DNA from: Acidobacterium sp. | GTDB lineage: Bacteria; Acidobacteriota; Terriglobia; Terriglobales; Acidobacteriaceae | DNA length: 50,753 bases | Direction of reading: 5' to 3' | Assembly (NCBI GenBank): GCA_027315385.1 | Contig: DAHUYD010000073.1 | Coordinates: forward strand, 1 to 50,753 | Shown here: piece by piece, positions 9,471-18,599 of the stretch | Position numbering within the stretch: position 1 is the stretch's first letter | How the letters are laid out: each line of letters opens with the position of its first letter | Notes under the pieces: generated by a model | Databases searched by the model: none | What the model was told of the DNA's origin: nothing | The model's input: the letters and a program-made list of their open reading frames with translations, nothing else | Translations under genes and position numbers: made by a program

Positions 9471-9501
9471 GGACAGGGGGCGGTTGAGGCGCTTCTATAA
9501 T
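9471..9501 (+). promoter_or_regulatory. candidate promoter for a leaderless ribA transcript
   Basis: A perfect -10 hexamer TATAAT (9496-9501) ends six bases before the ribA ATG at 9508. A TGGACA (9471-9476) lies 19 bases upstream as a possible -35. Transcription from this -10 would start at or next to the A of the ATG. No Shine-Dalgarno sequence precedes the ATG, consistent with a leaderless message. Confidence 0.5.
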
Positions 9502-9507
9502 CGGCTT

Positions 9508-10179
9508 ATGTCCATCGTCTCAGTGCGCCAGCTTGCGAATGCGGATTTTCCGACACGATGGGGGCATTTCCGGATACTGGGCTTCGAAGGCGTGTACGCG
9601 CCGGAGCCGGGTCCGTGCGGGGCGGCGCAGGAGAAAGAAGAGGCGGTGGCGCTGACGATGGGCGACATCGGATCGAAACCGCCGCTGGTGCGGATTCACT
9701 CGCAGTGTCTTACCGGCGACGTCTTTCATTCGCTGCGCTGCGACTGCCGGCTGCAGCTGGAGCTCGCCCTGCGCAAGATCGGCGAACTGGGCGCGGGGAT
9801 CCTGCTGTATGAGCAGCAGGAGGGGCGCGGGATCGGGCTGATGGCTAAACTGCGCGCCTACGAACTACAGGATCAGGGTCTGGACACGGTGGAAGCGAAT
9901 CTACGGCTTGGGTTCAAGGCCGACTGCCGTGAATTCGAGTTGCCGGCCGCAATCCTGAGTCAGATGGGCGTGAAATCGGTGCGGCTGATCACGAACAATC
10001 CCGACAAAGTGGCGGCTCTGGAGACTGCGGGGATTCGTGTGGTGGAGCGGGTTTCGGCCGAAGTGCCGATCGAGGCGGCTTTCGAAGACTACCTGCGCGT
10101 GAAGCAGGAGAAGATGGGCCACATCCACGACGGAGCGCGCGGCCGGGAAGCAATTGGCAGCCGCGGTAACTCGAAATAA
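9508..10179 (+). CDS. ribA: GTP cyclohydrolase II (riboflavin synthesis)
   Basis: RibA opens GTP to the pyrimidine that begins riboflavin synthesis. The zinc site is Cys67, Cys78 and Cys80 in HSQCLTGDVFHSLRCDC. The catalytic region YEQQEGRGIGLMAKLRAYELQDQG and the LITNNPDKV motif are intact. The open frame extends upstream to 9439, but the family-like N-terminus begins at the ATG at 9508, giving 223 residues. It is a stand-alone domain without the fused RibB half common in other bacteria. The kinase gene diverges from it; ppk1 follows 53 bases later. Confidence 0.93.
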   Translation: MSIVSVRQLANADFPTRWGHFRILGFEGVYAPEPGPCGAAQEKEEAVALTMGDIGSKPPLVRIHSQCLTGDVFHSLRCDCRLQLELALRKIGELGAGILLYEQQEGRGIGLMAKLRAYELQDQGLDTVEANLRLGFKADCREFELPAAILSQMGVKSVRLITNNPDKVAALETAGIRVVERVSAEVPIEAAFEDYLRVKQEKMGHIHDGARGREAIGSRGNSK

Positions 10180-10232
10180 AGCGAATCAGGTAAACTCTGG
10201 GTGCGAACCCACCAACCTTTGGGCCGCCTGCA

Positions 10233-12398
10233 ATGCCTCGGGGAAAACAACGCGCGCAGAGTCTGCTGCTGAGCCGGGACGAGTCGTGGCTCGGGTTCAA
10301 CCGGCGCGTACTGGAAGAGGCCGAGGATCCCACCAATCCACTGCTGGAGCGCGTGAAGTTTCTGGGAATCACGGCGAGCAATCTGGATGAATTTTTCGAG
10401 ATCCGGATCGCGGGCGTGCTGCAGCGCATAGAGGACGGCTACAACGACGCATCGCCGGACGGGGCAACGCTGCGCGAGTCGCTGGAAGCGATCAAGGCAG
10501 AGACGCATCGTTTTGTAGCGGACCAATACCGCTGCTGGAACGAGGAGCTGCTGCCGTCGATGCGGCGGGCCGGCATTCGGGTGCTGGACTGGAACGAGAT
10601 GGGCGAAGAGGCGCGGGCGTTCGCGAGCGATTACTACCAGCGGGAAGTGGACCCGCTGCTGACGCCGATCACGATCGATCCGGCGCATCCCTTCCCGCGG
10701 GTGCTGAACAAAGCCATGTGCCTGGCGCTGCTGTTGCGGCGCAAGCGGCGCGGGGCGGCGGGGCCGGTGCTGGGAGTGCTCACGGTACCGCGGGCGCTGC
10801 CGCGTTTCATCTCTCTGCCTTCAGCGGAGGGGCACAACGACTTCATCTTTCTGCACGAGCTGATCGAGCGGAACGCGGCGGGGATGTACCGCGGGTACGA
10901 GATTCTTTCGCGCGCAGCCTTTCGCGTGACGCGCAACAGCAACTTGTACTTCCAGGAAGAGGAATCGCGGTCGCTGCTGGAAACGGTACGGACAGAGCTG
11001 CACAACCGGCGCAAAGGCGATGCGGTCCGCCTGGAAATCGACGGGGGCGCCGACGCGGAGATTGTCGAGCGGCTTCGCACGAACTTCGAGCTGGACGAGT
11101 CGCTGGTGTACCGGGTGGATGGACCGGTGAATCTGTCGCGGGTGATGACGCTGTACGGGGCGTCGAAGAATCCGGAATTGAAGTTTCGCCCGTTTGTATC
11201 GCGCGAGCTGCGGCTGCACCGGAAATCCGCGAATCTGTTCGACGAGCTGCGCCATCGCGACATCCTGCTGCACCATCCATTCGACTCCTATGAAGGCGTA
11301 GTGGGGTTTATCGAAGCGGCGGCTCAGGATCCGAGCGTGGTCTCCATGAAGCAGACACTGTACCGCACCAGCGACGATTCGCCGATCTTCCAGGCGCTTA
11401 CCGAGGCTGCGCAAACGCGGGAGGTGACAGCGGTGGTGGAGCTGATGGCGCGGTTCGACGAAGCGTCGAACATCCGCTGGGCGCGCAATCTGGAAGACGC
11501 GGGGGTTCAGGTTTTCCATGGGATTGTGGGATTGAAGACGCACTGCAAGCTGGCGCTGGTGGTACGCCGCGATCCGGACGGTGTGACCCGCCGCTATGCG
11601 CACCTTGGCACCGGGAACTACAACCCGGATACGGCGCGGTTCTACACCGATGTGAGCCTGCTTACGGCGGACCCGGAAATTACGGGGGCCGTGCACAGCG
11701 TATTCAACTATCTGACGGCGCATTCGGAATCGGACGACTATCGTCCGCTGCTGGTGGCGCCGCTGACGCTGGCGGAGAGCTTTATGCGGCTGATCCACCG
11801 CGAAGCCGAGCACGCGGCCGCGGGCCGGCCGGCGCGCATTATCGCGAAAATGAACTCGCTGCTGGAACAGAGCGTGGTGGAAGCGCTTTACTCCGCCGCC
11901 CATTCCGGTGTGGAGGTCGATCTGATCGTCCGGGGGATCTGCTCGCTGCGGCCGGGCGTAAAGAATCTGAGCGAGCGCATCCGGGTGCGTTCGATCGTGG
12001 GGCGTTTTCTGGAACACAGCCGCATTTTCTGGTTCGCCAACGGCGGCGACGAGGAGCTGTACTGCGGAAGCGCGGACTGGATGCCACGCAACCTGTTCGA
12101 ACGCTGCGAGGTGGTTTTCCCGGTACGCGACGCGCAGTTGCGAGCGCGGGTGCGCGATGAGATTCTGGCGGCCTATCTGGCGGATACGGCAAAAGCGCGG
12201 GTGCTGCGCTCCGACGGCTCCTATGCGCGGCTGCGAGCGCCAGGCCGGGAGGGGGGGCCGGCTCCCTTCAACGCTCAGGAGTTCTTTATTGCGGTAGCGG
12301 AGGGACGGGCGGGCGCCGAAAGTATTCCCAGGCCGCAGGCGGGCGGCCAACCAGCGCGTCAGGCGAAAAAGCGTACGACTCCGGCGGCTGCGGACTAG
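10233..12398 (+). CDS. ppk1: polyphosphate kinase 1
   Basis: PPK1 reversibly transfers the gamma phosphate of ATP to a growing polyphosphate chain. The 721-residue protein has the N-terminal LSRDESWLGFNRRVLEEA segment, the middle domain with DEFFEIRIAGV, and both PLD-like halves. His437 in GLKTHCKL corresponds to the autophosphorylated histidine, and His595 in RFLEHSRIF to the second essential histidine of the family. A basic, low-complexity tail of about 40 residues follows the catalytic part. No clear ribosome site precedes the ATG; a -10-like TAAACT lies at 10191-10196. Confidence 0.95.
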   Translation: MPRGKQRAQSLLLSRDESWLGFNRRVLEEAEDPTNPLLERVKFLGITASNLDEFFEIRIAGVLQRIEDGYNDASPDGATLRESLEAIKAETHRFVADQYRCWNEELLPSMRRAGIRVLDWNEMGEEARAFASDYYQREVDPLLTPITIDPAHPFPRVLNKAMCLALLLRRKRRGAAGPVLGVLTVPRALPRFISLPSAEGHNDFIFLHELIERNAAGMYRGYEILSRAAFRVTRNSNLYFQEEESRSLLETVRTELHNRRKGDAVRLEIDGGADAEIVERLRTNFELDESLVYRVDGPVNLSRVMTLYGASKNPELKFRPFVSRELRLHRKSANLFDELRHRDILLHHPFDSYEGVVGFIEAAAQDPSVVSMKQTLYRTSDDSPIFQALTEAAQTREVTAVVELMARFDEASNIRWARNLEDAGVQVFHGIVGLKTHCKLALVVRRDPDGVTRRYAHLGTGNYNPDTARFYTDVSLLTADPEITGAVHSVFNYLTAHSESDDYRPLLVAPLTLAESFMRLIHREAEHAAAGRPARIIAKMNSLLEQSVVEALYSAAHSGVEVDLIVRGICSLRPGVKNLSERIRVRSIVGRFLEHSRIFWFANGGDEELYCGSADWMPRNLFERCEVVFPVRDAQLRARVRDEILAAYLADTAKARVLRSDGSYARLRAPGREGGPAPFNAQEFFIAVAEGRAGAESIPRPQAGGQPARQAKKRTTPAAAD

Positions 12399-12447
12399 AG
12401 CGCGTTATTGACTCTTCGCGCGGGCGGCGCTGCCGCCGGGAGGCAGG

Positions 12448-13590
12448 TTGGCGCGAACTTCGGTTGATGTCATCGTCCTTGGATTAGGCGCAATGGGAAG
12501 CGCCGCGGCGTATCACCTGGCGTCGCGTGGTGCGCGTGTGCTGGGAATCGAGCAGTTCACGTCGCCGCACAACCAGGGATCGTCGCATGGCGGGTCGCGG
12601 ATGATCCGGCAAGCCTACTTCGAGAGCCCGGATTATATCCCGCTGGTGCTGCGGTCGTATGAGCTGTGGCGCAAAGTGGAGGCCGCATCGGGGGCGAAAC
12701 TGCTGCACGTGACCGGCGGGCTGACCCTGGGCGCAAAGGAAGGCAATCTGGTATCGCGCACGGTGGCGGCGGCTCGGCAGCACTCGATTCCTTTCGAGAT
12801 GCTCGATGGGGCGGAGGTGCAACTCAGGTTCCCCGGCATCCGTCCGCTGAGCGGCGACGCGGCGGTACTGGAGCCGAACGCGGGCTACCTGCTTGCGGAG
12901 GAGTGTATTCGCGCGCATTTGAAGCTTGCCGCCGGGGCGGGAGCGCAGCTCCACTTCGAGGAGAAGATGGTTGGGTGGGCTGTAGCCGGGAGCGGCGTAA
13001 GAGTGCGCACCTCAAAGGGAGATTACGATGCGGGACACCTGGCGATCACCGTGGGACCGTGGGCCAACGAGGTTCTTGGAGAGCTGTTTCCGCTGCGGGT
13101 AACGCGCCAGGTGATGAGTTGGTTCGCTCCGCGCGGCGGCGTGGAGCCGTTTCTGCCCGAGCGCTTTCCGGTGTTTCTGATGGAGGACAAGGATGGAGTG
13201 CCGGGGTATGGCTTCCCAGCCATCGATGGACCGGCGGGCGGCATGAAAGCGGCGGTTCACGGGAGCAACGACGAGTGCACGCCGGCGAGCGCGGAGCGGA
13301 GGGTGGGCCGTGAGGACATCGAACGAATCCAGCGAAAGGTTGGCGGGCGAATACCAGCGCTTCAGGGAGACCCGATTCGTGCCGAAACCTGTCTGTACAC
13401 GATGACTCCGGACGAGAATTTCGTAATCGGGGCGCATCCTGAAACGGCAAACTGCTCGGTGGCATGCGGGTTTTCCGGGCACGGTTTCAAATTTGCGCCC
13501 GTGGCCGGCGAGATCATCGCAGACCTGGCAACGAAGGGCGCCACCGACCAGGCGATCGGCATCTTCGATCCGGCCAGATTCGGCAGCTGA
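12448..13590 (+). CDS. N-methyl amino acid oxidase (MSOX/MTOX family flavoprotein)
   Basis: FAD-dependent amine oxidase of the monomeric sarcosine oxidase and N-methyltryptophan oxidase family, which oxidatively demethylates N-methyl amino acids to give formaldehyde and H2O2. The Rossmann motif GLGAMGSAAAYHLASRG is at about 12-28, and SSHGGSRMIRQAYFE follows. Cys315 in AETCLYTMTPDENF aligns with the cysteine that binds FAD covalently in MSOX. ACGFSGHGFKFAP completes the FAD domain. It starts at TTG behind GGGAGG; no nearby in-frame ATG keeps the dinucleotide fold intact. The exact substrate is unknown. A GntR regulator lies downstream. Confidence 0.88.
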   Translation: MARTSVDVIVLGLGAMGSAAAYHLASRGARVLGIEQFTSPHNQGSSHGGSRMIRQAYFESPDYIPLVLRSYELWRKVEAASGAKLLHVTGGLTLGAKEGNLVSRTVAAARQHSIPFEMLDGAEVQLRFPGIRPLSGDAAVLEPNAGYLLAEECIRAHLKLAAGAGAQLHFEEKMVGWAVAGSGVRVRTSKGDYDAGHLAITVGPWANEVLGELFPLRVTRQVMSWFAPRGGVEPFLPERFPVFLMEDKDGVPGYGFPAIDGPAGGMKAAVHGSNDECTPASAERRVGREDIERIQRKVGGRIPALQGDPIRAETCLYTMTPDENFVIGAHPETANCSVACGFSGHGFKFAPVAGEIIADLATKGATDQAIGIFDPARFGS

Positions 13591-13696
13591 GTCATGCGGC
13601 AGGAGGGCAGGCGTGAGGAATGGAACGGGCGCGGAATTGCGGATTCGCGGGCTCTCCGCGTTACGCCGGGTTACAATCCGTTCGGGACGGAAACTC

Positions 13697-14431
13697 ATGC
13701 CTGCTCGCGCATCCACCGGCAAAGCGTCTGGACGAACCAGGAATAACCACGGCAACAGCCTGCGGAAGGCTTTCCACGAGGTTCGGGAACTGATCGTGCA
13801 CGGGCGGCTGTCGCCGGGCTCGTGGATTGTGGAAACCGACCTGGCGCGGCATTTGCAGATGAGCCGGACGCCGGTTCGAAGCGCGCTGCATCTGCTGCAG
13901 CGCGAAGGCTACGTGATCGAGCACACGAATGCGCGCAAGTCGCGCATGATGGTGGCGCCGCTGACTCTGGAAGACGCTGCCGAGCTTTATCCGATCATCG
14001 GGCATGTGGAGGGGCTGGCAGGCAGGCGGACGGCCATGCTGTCGAAAAGCCGGCGGGCCGAGATTGTGGCTGAGCTGAAAAATCTGAACCAACAGCTGCG
14101 CGACATTCTGGAGGCCAAACCTCCGGGCGCGGGCGGGATCTTCGACATGGACCGCAGCTTTCACAGGACCATTGTGGAGTCGGGGGCGGGACCGCGGCTG
14201 CTGACGCTGCACAAATCCATTGAGCCGCAGGCGGAGCGCTACTGGCGGCTCTACGCCAGCTCGATCATCAACGATCTTCACCTGTCAGTGGCCGAGCACG
14301 ATGAGATTATCGCGGCGGTGGCCGCCGGCGACCCTGACGGGATCGAGCGGGCTCTGCAGAGCAACTGGCAGAACGGCTGCGCGCGGCTGGCCCGCGTGAT
14401 CGAGATCTTCGGGGAACGGGGTAGCTGGTAA
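13697..14431 (+). CDS. GntR-family transcriptional regulator (FCD type)
   Basis: The 244-residue protein has an N-terminal winged helix (about 18-90; LIVHGRLSPGSWIVETDLARHLQMSRTPVR region) followed by an all-helical FCD ligand-binding domain (about 95-235) with candidate metal-binding DMDRSFHRTIV and SVAEHDEII motifs. FCD regulators usually respond to amino acids or organic acids. The open frame extends upstream into the oxidase gene, but the ATG at 13697, with GGGACGG upstream, gives the family-like start. A pair of GntR-like palindromes lies just downstream, ahead of the TonB-dependent receptor, and this protein is the natural candidate to bind them. Confidence 0.9.
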   Translation: MPARASTGKASGRTRNNHGNSLRKAFHEVRELIVHGRLSPGSWIVETDLARHLQMSRTPVRSALHLLQREGYVIEHTNARKSRMMVAPLTLEDAAELYPIIGHVEGLAGRRTAMLSKSRRAEIVAELKNLNQQLRDILEAKPPGAGGIFDMDRSFHRTIVESGAGPRLLTLHKSIEPQAERYWRLYASSIINDLHLSVAEHDEIIAAVAAGDPDGIERALQSNWQNGCARLARVIEIFGERGSW

Positions 14432-14487
14432 ACGGGGTTCTGTCTTTCCCCAGGCTGCCCTTTGCTGTCCCTGACGCCTGGGGATAG

Positions 14488-14546
14488 TTGACACGACCGC
14501 TGCGGATATTGTACACAATGTCATCAACAGAGTTGTGTACGCACAA
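14488..14546 (+). promoter_or_regulatory. promoter region with paired GntR-like operators
   Basis: A -35-like TTGACA (14488-14493) is followed by two palindromes. Site A at 14508-14519 is ATTGT-AC-ACAAT. Site B at 14533-14546 is TTGTG-TACG-CACAA. GTACACAA in site A and TTGTGTAC in site B are also exact inverted copies whose centres are 22 bases apart, about two helical turns. Site A overlaps where the -10 box should lie, which fits repression. TTGTnnACAA-like sites are typical of FCD-type GntR proteins. The next start codon is that of the receptor at 14651. Confidence 0.55.
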
Positions 14547-14650
14547 GGCGCCTGTTCCCCAGGATCCCCCGGCATTTGCGGCACTTGAACACCCATGGGT
14601 TAAGGCGCCGGCACAACAAGACAATCAGGAACGCGCTTCTGGAGGACCGG

Positions 14651-17600
14651 ATGACACGGAAGTTCAGGTTGATGCTTATCCTTTTGTCGGCGCTGCTACT
14701 GGCTGCGCCGCGCGCGATGTTTAGCCAGGCGCCTACCGCAGCTGCTCTCGCAGGAACTGTGACCGACCCATCCGGGGCTGTGATCCCTGGGGCTAAGGTC
14801 AGCATCATGCGCCCCACCACCGGGTACAACCAGACCGTTACCTCGAATTCCGTCGGCGGCTACATTTTCCCGGACCTGCAGGCCGGGCGATACACCCTCA
14901 AGGTCAGCGCCAATGGCTTCAGGGGGCATCAAATCAACGGCGTTGTGGTCCAGACGGGCCGTACCCTGAACCTGAACGTGAGCATGACGGTGGGTTCCAC
15001 CACCCAGACGGTCGAAGTCTCCACCGCCGCCCAGGTTCTGGAAACCACGATCAATACTCTGTCGACCACGATCACGCCTGACGCGGTGCAGGACCTTCCG
15101 CTGAATGGGCGCGATGCCCTGCCGTTTGCACAATTAGTTGCGGGGGCCCAGACCGGAGGCGACCAGAGGTTCACTACCTACGATGCCATGCCGAACGCCG
15201 CCATCAATATCACCGTTGACGGCATGAACGACAATTTCCAGCGGTTCAGGACCAGTTCCACCGGCTTCTTCGATGCGGCGCCGCTGCGGATTGGCGCGGT
15301 GCAGGAAGCAACCGTATCGACGAACGACCTGACAGCCGATGCCGGAGCGGAAGGGGGAGCGACGCTTGGCTTCGAGCTGAAGCGAGGCACGAATCACTTC
15401 CACGGCGGCGCCTTCTGGGAAACCCAGAACAGCGCGTTCAACGCGAATACTTACCTGAACAACGCGGAGGGAATAAAAAGGACTCCTTTCCACATCAGCG
15501 ATTTCGGAGGCGATGCCGGCGGTCCCATCTGGAAGAACAAGGTGTTCTTCTTTGGTAATTACGAGCAGGAATATGTCCCCGGCAATACAGAGAGCTATGG
15601 CAGTGTCCTATCGCCCGCCGCCCAGGGCGGCCTGTTCACCTATGTTGGGACCGACGGCAACGTACACAACGTCAATGTCCTGAGCGTCGCAGCCGCGAAT
15701 GGGTTTCCCTCCACGGTGAACTCGGCGGTGGCCGGTGAATTCTCGCAGATTAACCCGACGGTCTCCAAGGCGCTGTCGAACGTTCCCAATCCCGCCTTTC
15801 CGTACCAGGACGAACTCGCCTGGCAATATCGCTGGAACTTCGACCAGATTTATCCTACGCTTCGCGTCGACTATCAGATCCGCCCTAACATCGAATGGAA
15901 TGCCTCCTACGATCTTGAGTGGCGGACCTACCCCGGCTACCAGCCATATCCAGGCGACCCTTACACGAACTCCAGTTTCAATTCGAGCTATCAGACCTAC
16001 ACCACGGGCTTTGAATGGACGATCACGCCAAAGTTGGTCAACCAGTTCAATGCCGGTCTTCTGAACACGCAGGAGGAGTTCAACGTTGGGCATGGATGGA
16101 ACCCCTTCACGCCGGAAAACAACCTGATCATCGATGCGCCCTACTTTGTAAACGGGGGGCAGACTCTGTTGCCGTATTTACCCAACTACTACCTGCCCGA
16201 GCCGCGCAATAATCCGGTGAGAAACTTTACTGACAATCTCTCCTGGACGGACGCCAATCACACGTTTACTTTTGGCGGCGACCTTCGCAACTCCACGGAC
16301 TTCGACACGGGCGTGAACGATCCCGTAGGCAACTACCTTGGCCTGAGCAACCTCGATCCTGCGCTCAGTATGTTCAATTCGACGAATTTTCCGTATATGA
16401 ACTTCAACGAGGCCAATAACCAGGATCCCGCGAACGCGGAAGCTCTGTATGCCACGCTGAGCGGCCGCATCAACTACTTCTACGGGACGAACTATGTCAA
16501 TTCGGCTACGCACCAGTATCAGACGCTTGGGGTGATGAAGCAGCCGGAAGCGCAGACCGTAGGCGGCTTCTACTTCCAGGATGCCTGGAGACTGACACCG
16601 CACTTTGCTCTTAACTACGGCTTCAGGTGGCAGTTCTCCGGCGCGGTACACAACACCAACAACACCTACACCAATCCGACCTTCGCCAGCCTGCTTGGAC
16701 CATCCACGCAACTGTTCCACCCGGGGCAACTGAACGGCGTACAAAATCCGCAGGTATCGCTTCGCCCCGCCCCCTACAGCGGGGATATGAAGGAGCCCGC
16801 TCCCAACGTGGGGTTCGCCTGGAATCCGGATTTGACGAAGGGATTCCTGGGCAGGCTGGCGGGCGGTTCGAACCTTGTGATTCGAGGCGGCGCGGCGGTT
16901 ACCTGGTACGACGAGGGCTGGACGACCTTCGAGCAGGCCACACTCTACTCCAACCCAGGGGACACGCAGGTGGTATCGGAGAATCCGGGACCGACCACGA
17001 ACACGCCGCCTGGAGAGTTCCCTGCCGGATCGCTGGACCTGGGGGCCGCGCCCAGCCTGAACGGATTCCCGGCGAGCTTCAGCTTCCCGGTGCCGGAGTC
17101 GGATTTCACGTTTGCCTTTCAGCCCTTTGCCACAGTGGATCCCAACATCCGCTCGCCGTACATTGAGAACTGGTACTTTGGGCTGCAGCGGCAGTTCCCT
17201 TCGCACACCGTAGTTCAGGTTAACTACGTGGGCAACCATTCCGTTCACATGTGGATGAACTACGACCTGAACGAGGTGAATATCTTCGAGAACGGGTTCC
17301 TGAACGAATTTAAGACCGCTCAGGCGAACCTCGCCTCGTATCAAGCCAACAACCCAAACTGCGGAAACACCGGGACCTGCAGCTTTGAAGGCTCCCCCGG
17401 GGCACTTCCGCTCATGGAACAGGCCTTTGGAACCCGTGGGTCGGGATTCACCAATCCTACGAATGTGACCGATGTCGGCACCGGGCAGGCAGGCACTCTG
17501 GCCTATGCGATTGCGGATAATCCAACCTGGTTTTGCAACCTTGTCGGCACCGGCAGCGGCGGATCATTCAGTCCCTGCGCGAATCTTGGTTACACGGGGG

Positions 17601-18517
17601 GAACGCCATACCCGATCAATGTATTCCAGGCGAACCCTTTTGCCTCCGGCGAGCCCATCATGCTGCTTTCGGATCCCGGCAGCGAATCGTATAACGGCCT
17701 GCAGATTCAGGTTAAGCATCCCACGGGACACAACCTCGTATTACAGGCCAACTACGCATACAGCCATGCTTTCACTAACCGGTATATCGGCGACTACTAT
17801 ACAGGAGACGAAGCCATCGGCAACTTTGTAACCCTGCGCAATACGAAGCTGAGCCGCGGGCCGTCTCCACAGGATCTGCGACACACGCTAACTGCTTATG
17901 CCCTGTATACGCTGCCATTCCGCCCGCAAAGCCGGCTCATGAAGGAGGCCTTTGGGGGGTGGACGCTCTCACCGATCGTCGAGTGGCACACAGGAGAGAA
18001 CTTCAAGATGCTCGGCGGCACGAATACCTTTAACTACTACGCTGGTTCCGGGCAACCTGATGCCAGCGATTCCGGTGTGGTGCTTCACGGAGTTACCACC
18101 CGGCAGCTGCAGAAGCAGGTCGGGTACTATCCCAGCCCATCAACCCCATCGACTCCAATGCTGCTCATGAATCCCAAGGTGTTTACAAGCGGCGAGGTAA
18201 CGTCCGAAGAGACGCCGGGTCAACTGGGGCAGTTCGTCTTCCTCCACGGACCCCAGTTCTTCAATACCGATTTCGCGGCGACGAAGCTCTTCCCAATCGC
18301 CGAAGCGGTGCAACTCGACATCCAGGCCGAGATGCTCAACGCCTTCAACCACCCTAACTGGAACTATGTCGACGGGTATTCGGGTGGAACCAACAACCCA
18401 GCACAATATGTAAATGTCACTAATAGCCCGGCCGCTCCGGGAGCAGAGATCAACCCTGAAGGCCTGCAATCCGGGGGAGCTCGCGACATTCAGTTTCGCG
18501 TTCAGCTGGTGTTCTGA
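14651..18517 (+). CDS. TonB-dependent receptor with carboxypeptidase-regulatory domain (Oar-like)
   Basis: Large outer-membrane receptor (1288 residues) of the type abundant in Acidobacteriota. A signal peptide (about 1-25, ending MFSQA) is followed by an Ig-like carboxypeptidase-regulatory domain (AGTVTDPSGAVIPGAKV), a plug with ITVDGMNDN, and a long barrel ending in the outer-membrane signature RVQLVF with a terminal Phe. GGAGG lies five bases before the ATG at 14651. The frame is open further upstream to 14576, but without a ribosome site. The peptidase gene follows after 82 bases holding a strong hairpin. The pairing suggests import of peptides or their products; the ligand is inferred, not shown. 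Confidence 0.9.
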   Translation: MTRKFRLMLILLSALLLAAPRAMFSQAPTAAALAGTVTDPSGAVIPGAKVSIMRPTTGYNQTVTSNSVGGYIFPDLQAGRYTLKVSANGFRGHQINGVVVQTGRTLNLNVSMTVGSTTQTVEVSTAAQVLETTINTLSTTITPDAVQDLPLNGRDALPFAQLVAGAQTGGDQRFTTYDAMPNAAINITVDGMNDNFQRFRTSSTGFFDAAPLRIGAVQEATVSTNDLTADAGAEGGATLGFELKRGTNHFHGGAFWETQNSAFNANTYLNNAEGIKRTPFHISDFGGDAGGPIWKNKVFFFGNYEQEYVPGNTESYGSVLSPAAQGGLFTYVGTDGNVHNVNVLSVAAANGFPSTVNSAVAGEFSQINPTVSKALSNVPNPAFPYQDELAWQYRWNFDQIYPTLRVDYQIRPNIEWNASYDLEWRTYPGYQPYPGDPYTNSSFNSSYQTYTTGFEWTITPKLVNQFNAGLLNTQEEFNVGHGWNPFTPENNLIIDAPYFVNGGQTLLPYLPNYYLPEPRNNPVRNFTDNLSWTDANHTFTFGGDLRNSTDFDTGVNDPVGNYLGLSNLDPALSMFNSTNFPYMNFNEANNQDPANAEALYATLSGRINYFYGTNYVNSATHQYQTLGVMKQPEAQTVGGFYFQDAWRLTPHFALNYGFRWQFSGAVHNTNNTYTNPTFASLLGPSTQLFHPGQLNGVQNPQVSLRPAPYSGDMKEPAPNVGFAWNPDLTKGFLGRLAGGSNLVIRGGAAVTWYDEGWTTFEQATLYSNPGDTQVVSENPGPTTNTPPGEFPAGSLDLGAAPSLNGFPASFSFPVPESDFTFAFQPFATVDPNIRSPYIENWYFGLQRQFPSHTVVQVNYVGNHSVHMWMNYDLNEVNIFENGFLNEFKTAQANLASYQANNPNCGNTGTCSFEGSPGALPLMEQAFGTRGSGFTNPTNVTDVGTGQAGTLAYAIADNPTWFCNLVGTGSGGSFSPCANLGYTGGTPYPINVFQANPFASGEPIMLLSDPGSESYNGLQIQVKHPTGHNLVLQANYAYSHAFTNRYIGDYYTGDEAIGNFVTLRNTKLSRGPSPQDLRHTLTAYALYTLPFRPQSRLMKEAFGGWTLSPIVEWHTGENFKMLGGTNTFNYYAGSGQPDASDSGVVLHGVTTRQLQKQVGYYPSPSTPSTPMLLMNPKVFTSGEVTSEETPGQLGQFVFLHGPQFFNTDFAATKLFPIAEAVQLDIQAEMLNAFNHPNWNYVDGYSGGTNNPAQYVNVTNSPAAPGAEINPEGLQSGGARDIQFRVQLVF

Positions 18518-18537
18518 CGGCGGAATGAACAAGGCCT

Positions 18538-18570
18538 GGTGCTCCCGGCAGCGAACATACCGGGAGCACC
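18538..18570 (+). terminator. 11-bp intercistronic hairpin
   Basis: GGTGCTCCCGG (18538-18548) and CCGGGAGCACC (18560-18570) form a perfect 11-bp stem with an 11-base loop. No U-run follows. It lies between the receptor and peptidase genes, 20 bases after the receptor stop. It may be an attenuator, an mRNA-stabilising structure or a partial terminator that lowers peptidase expression relative to the receptor. Confidence 0.6.
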
Positions 18571-18599
18571 CCTAACAAAGCAGTAAAGCCAGGAGAACT

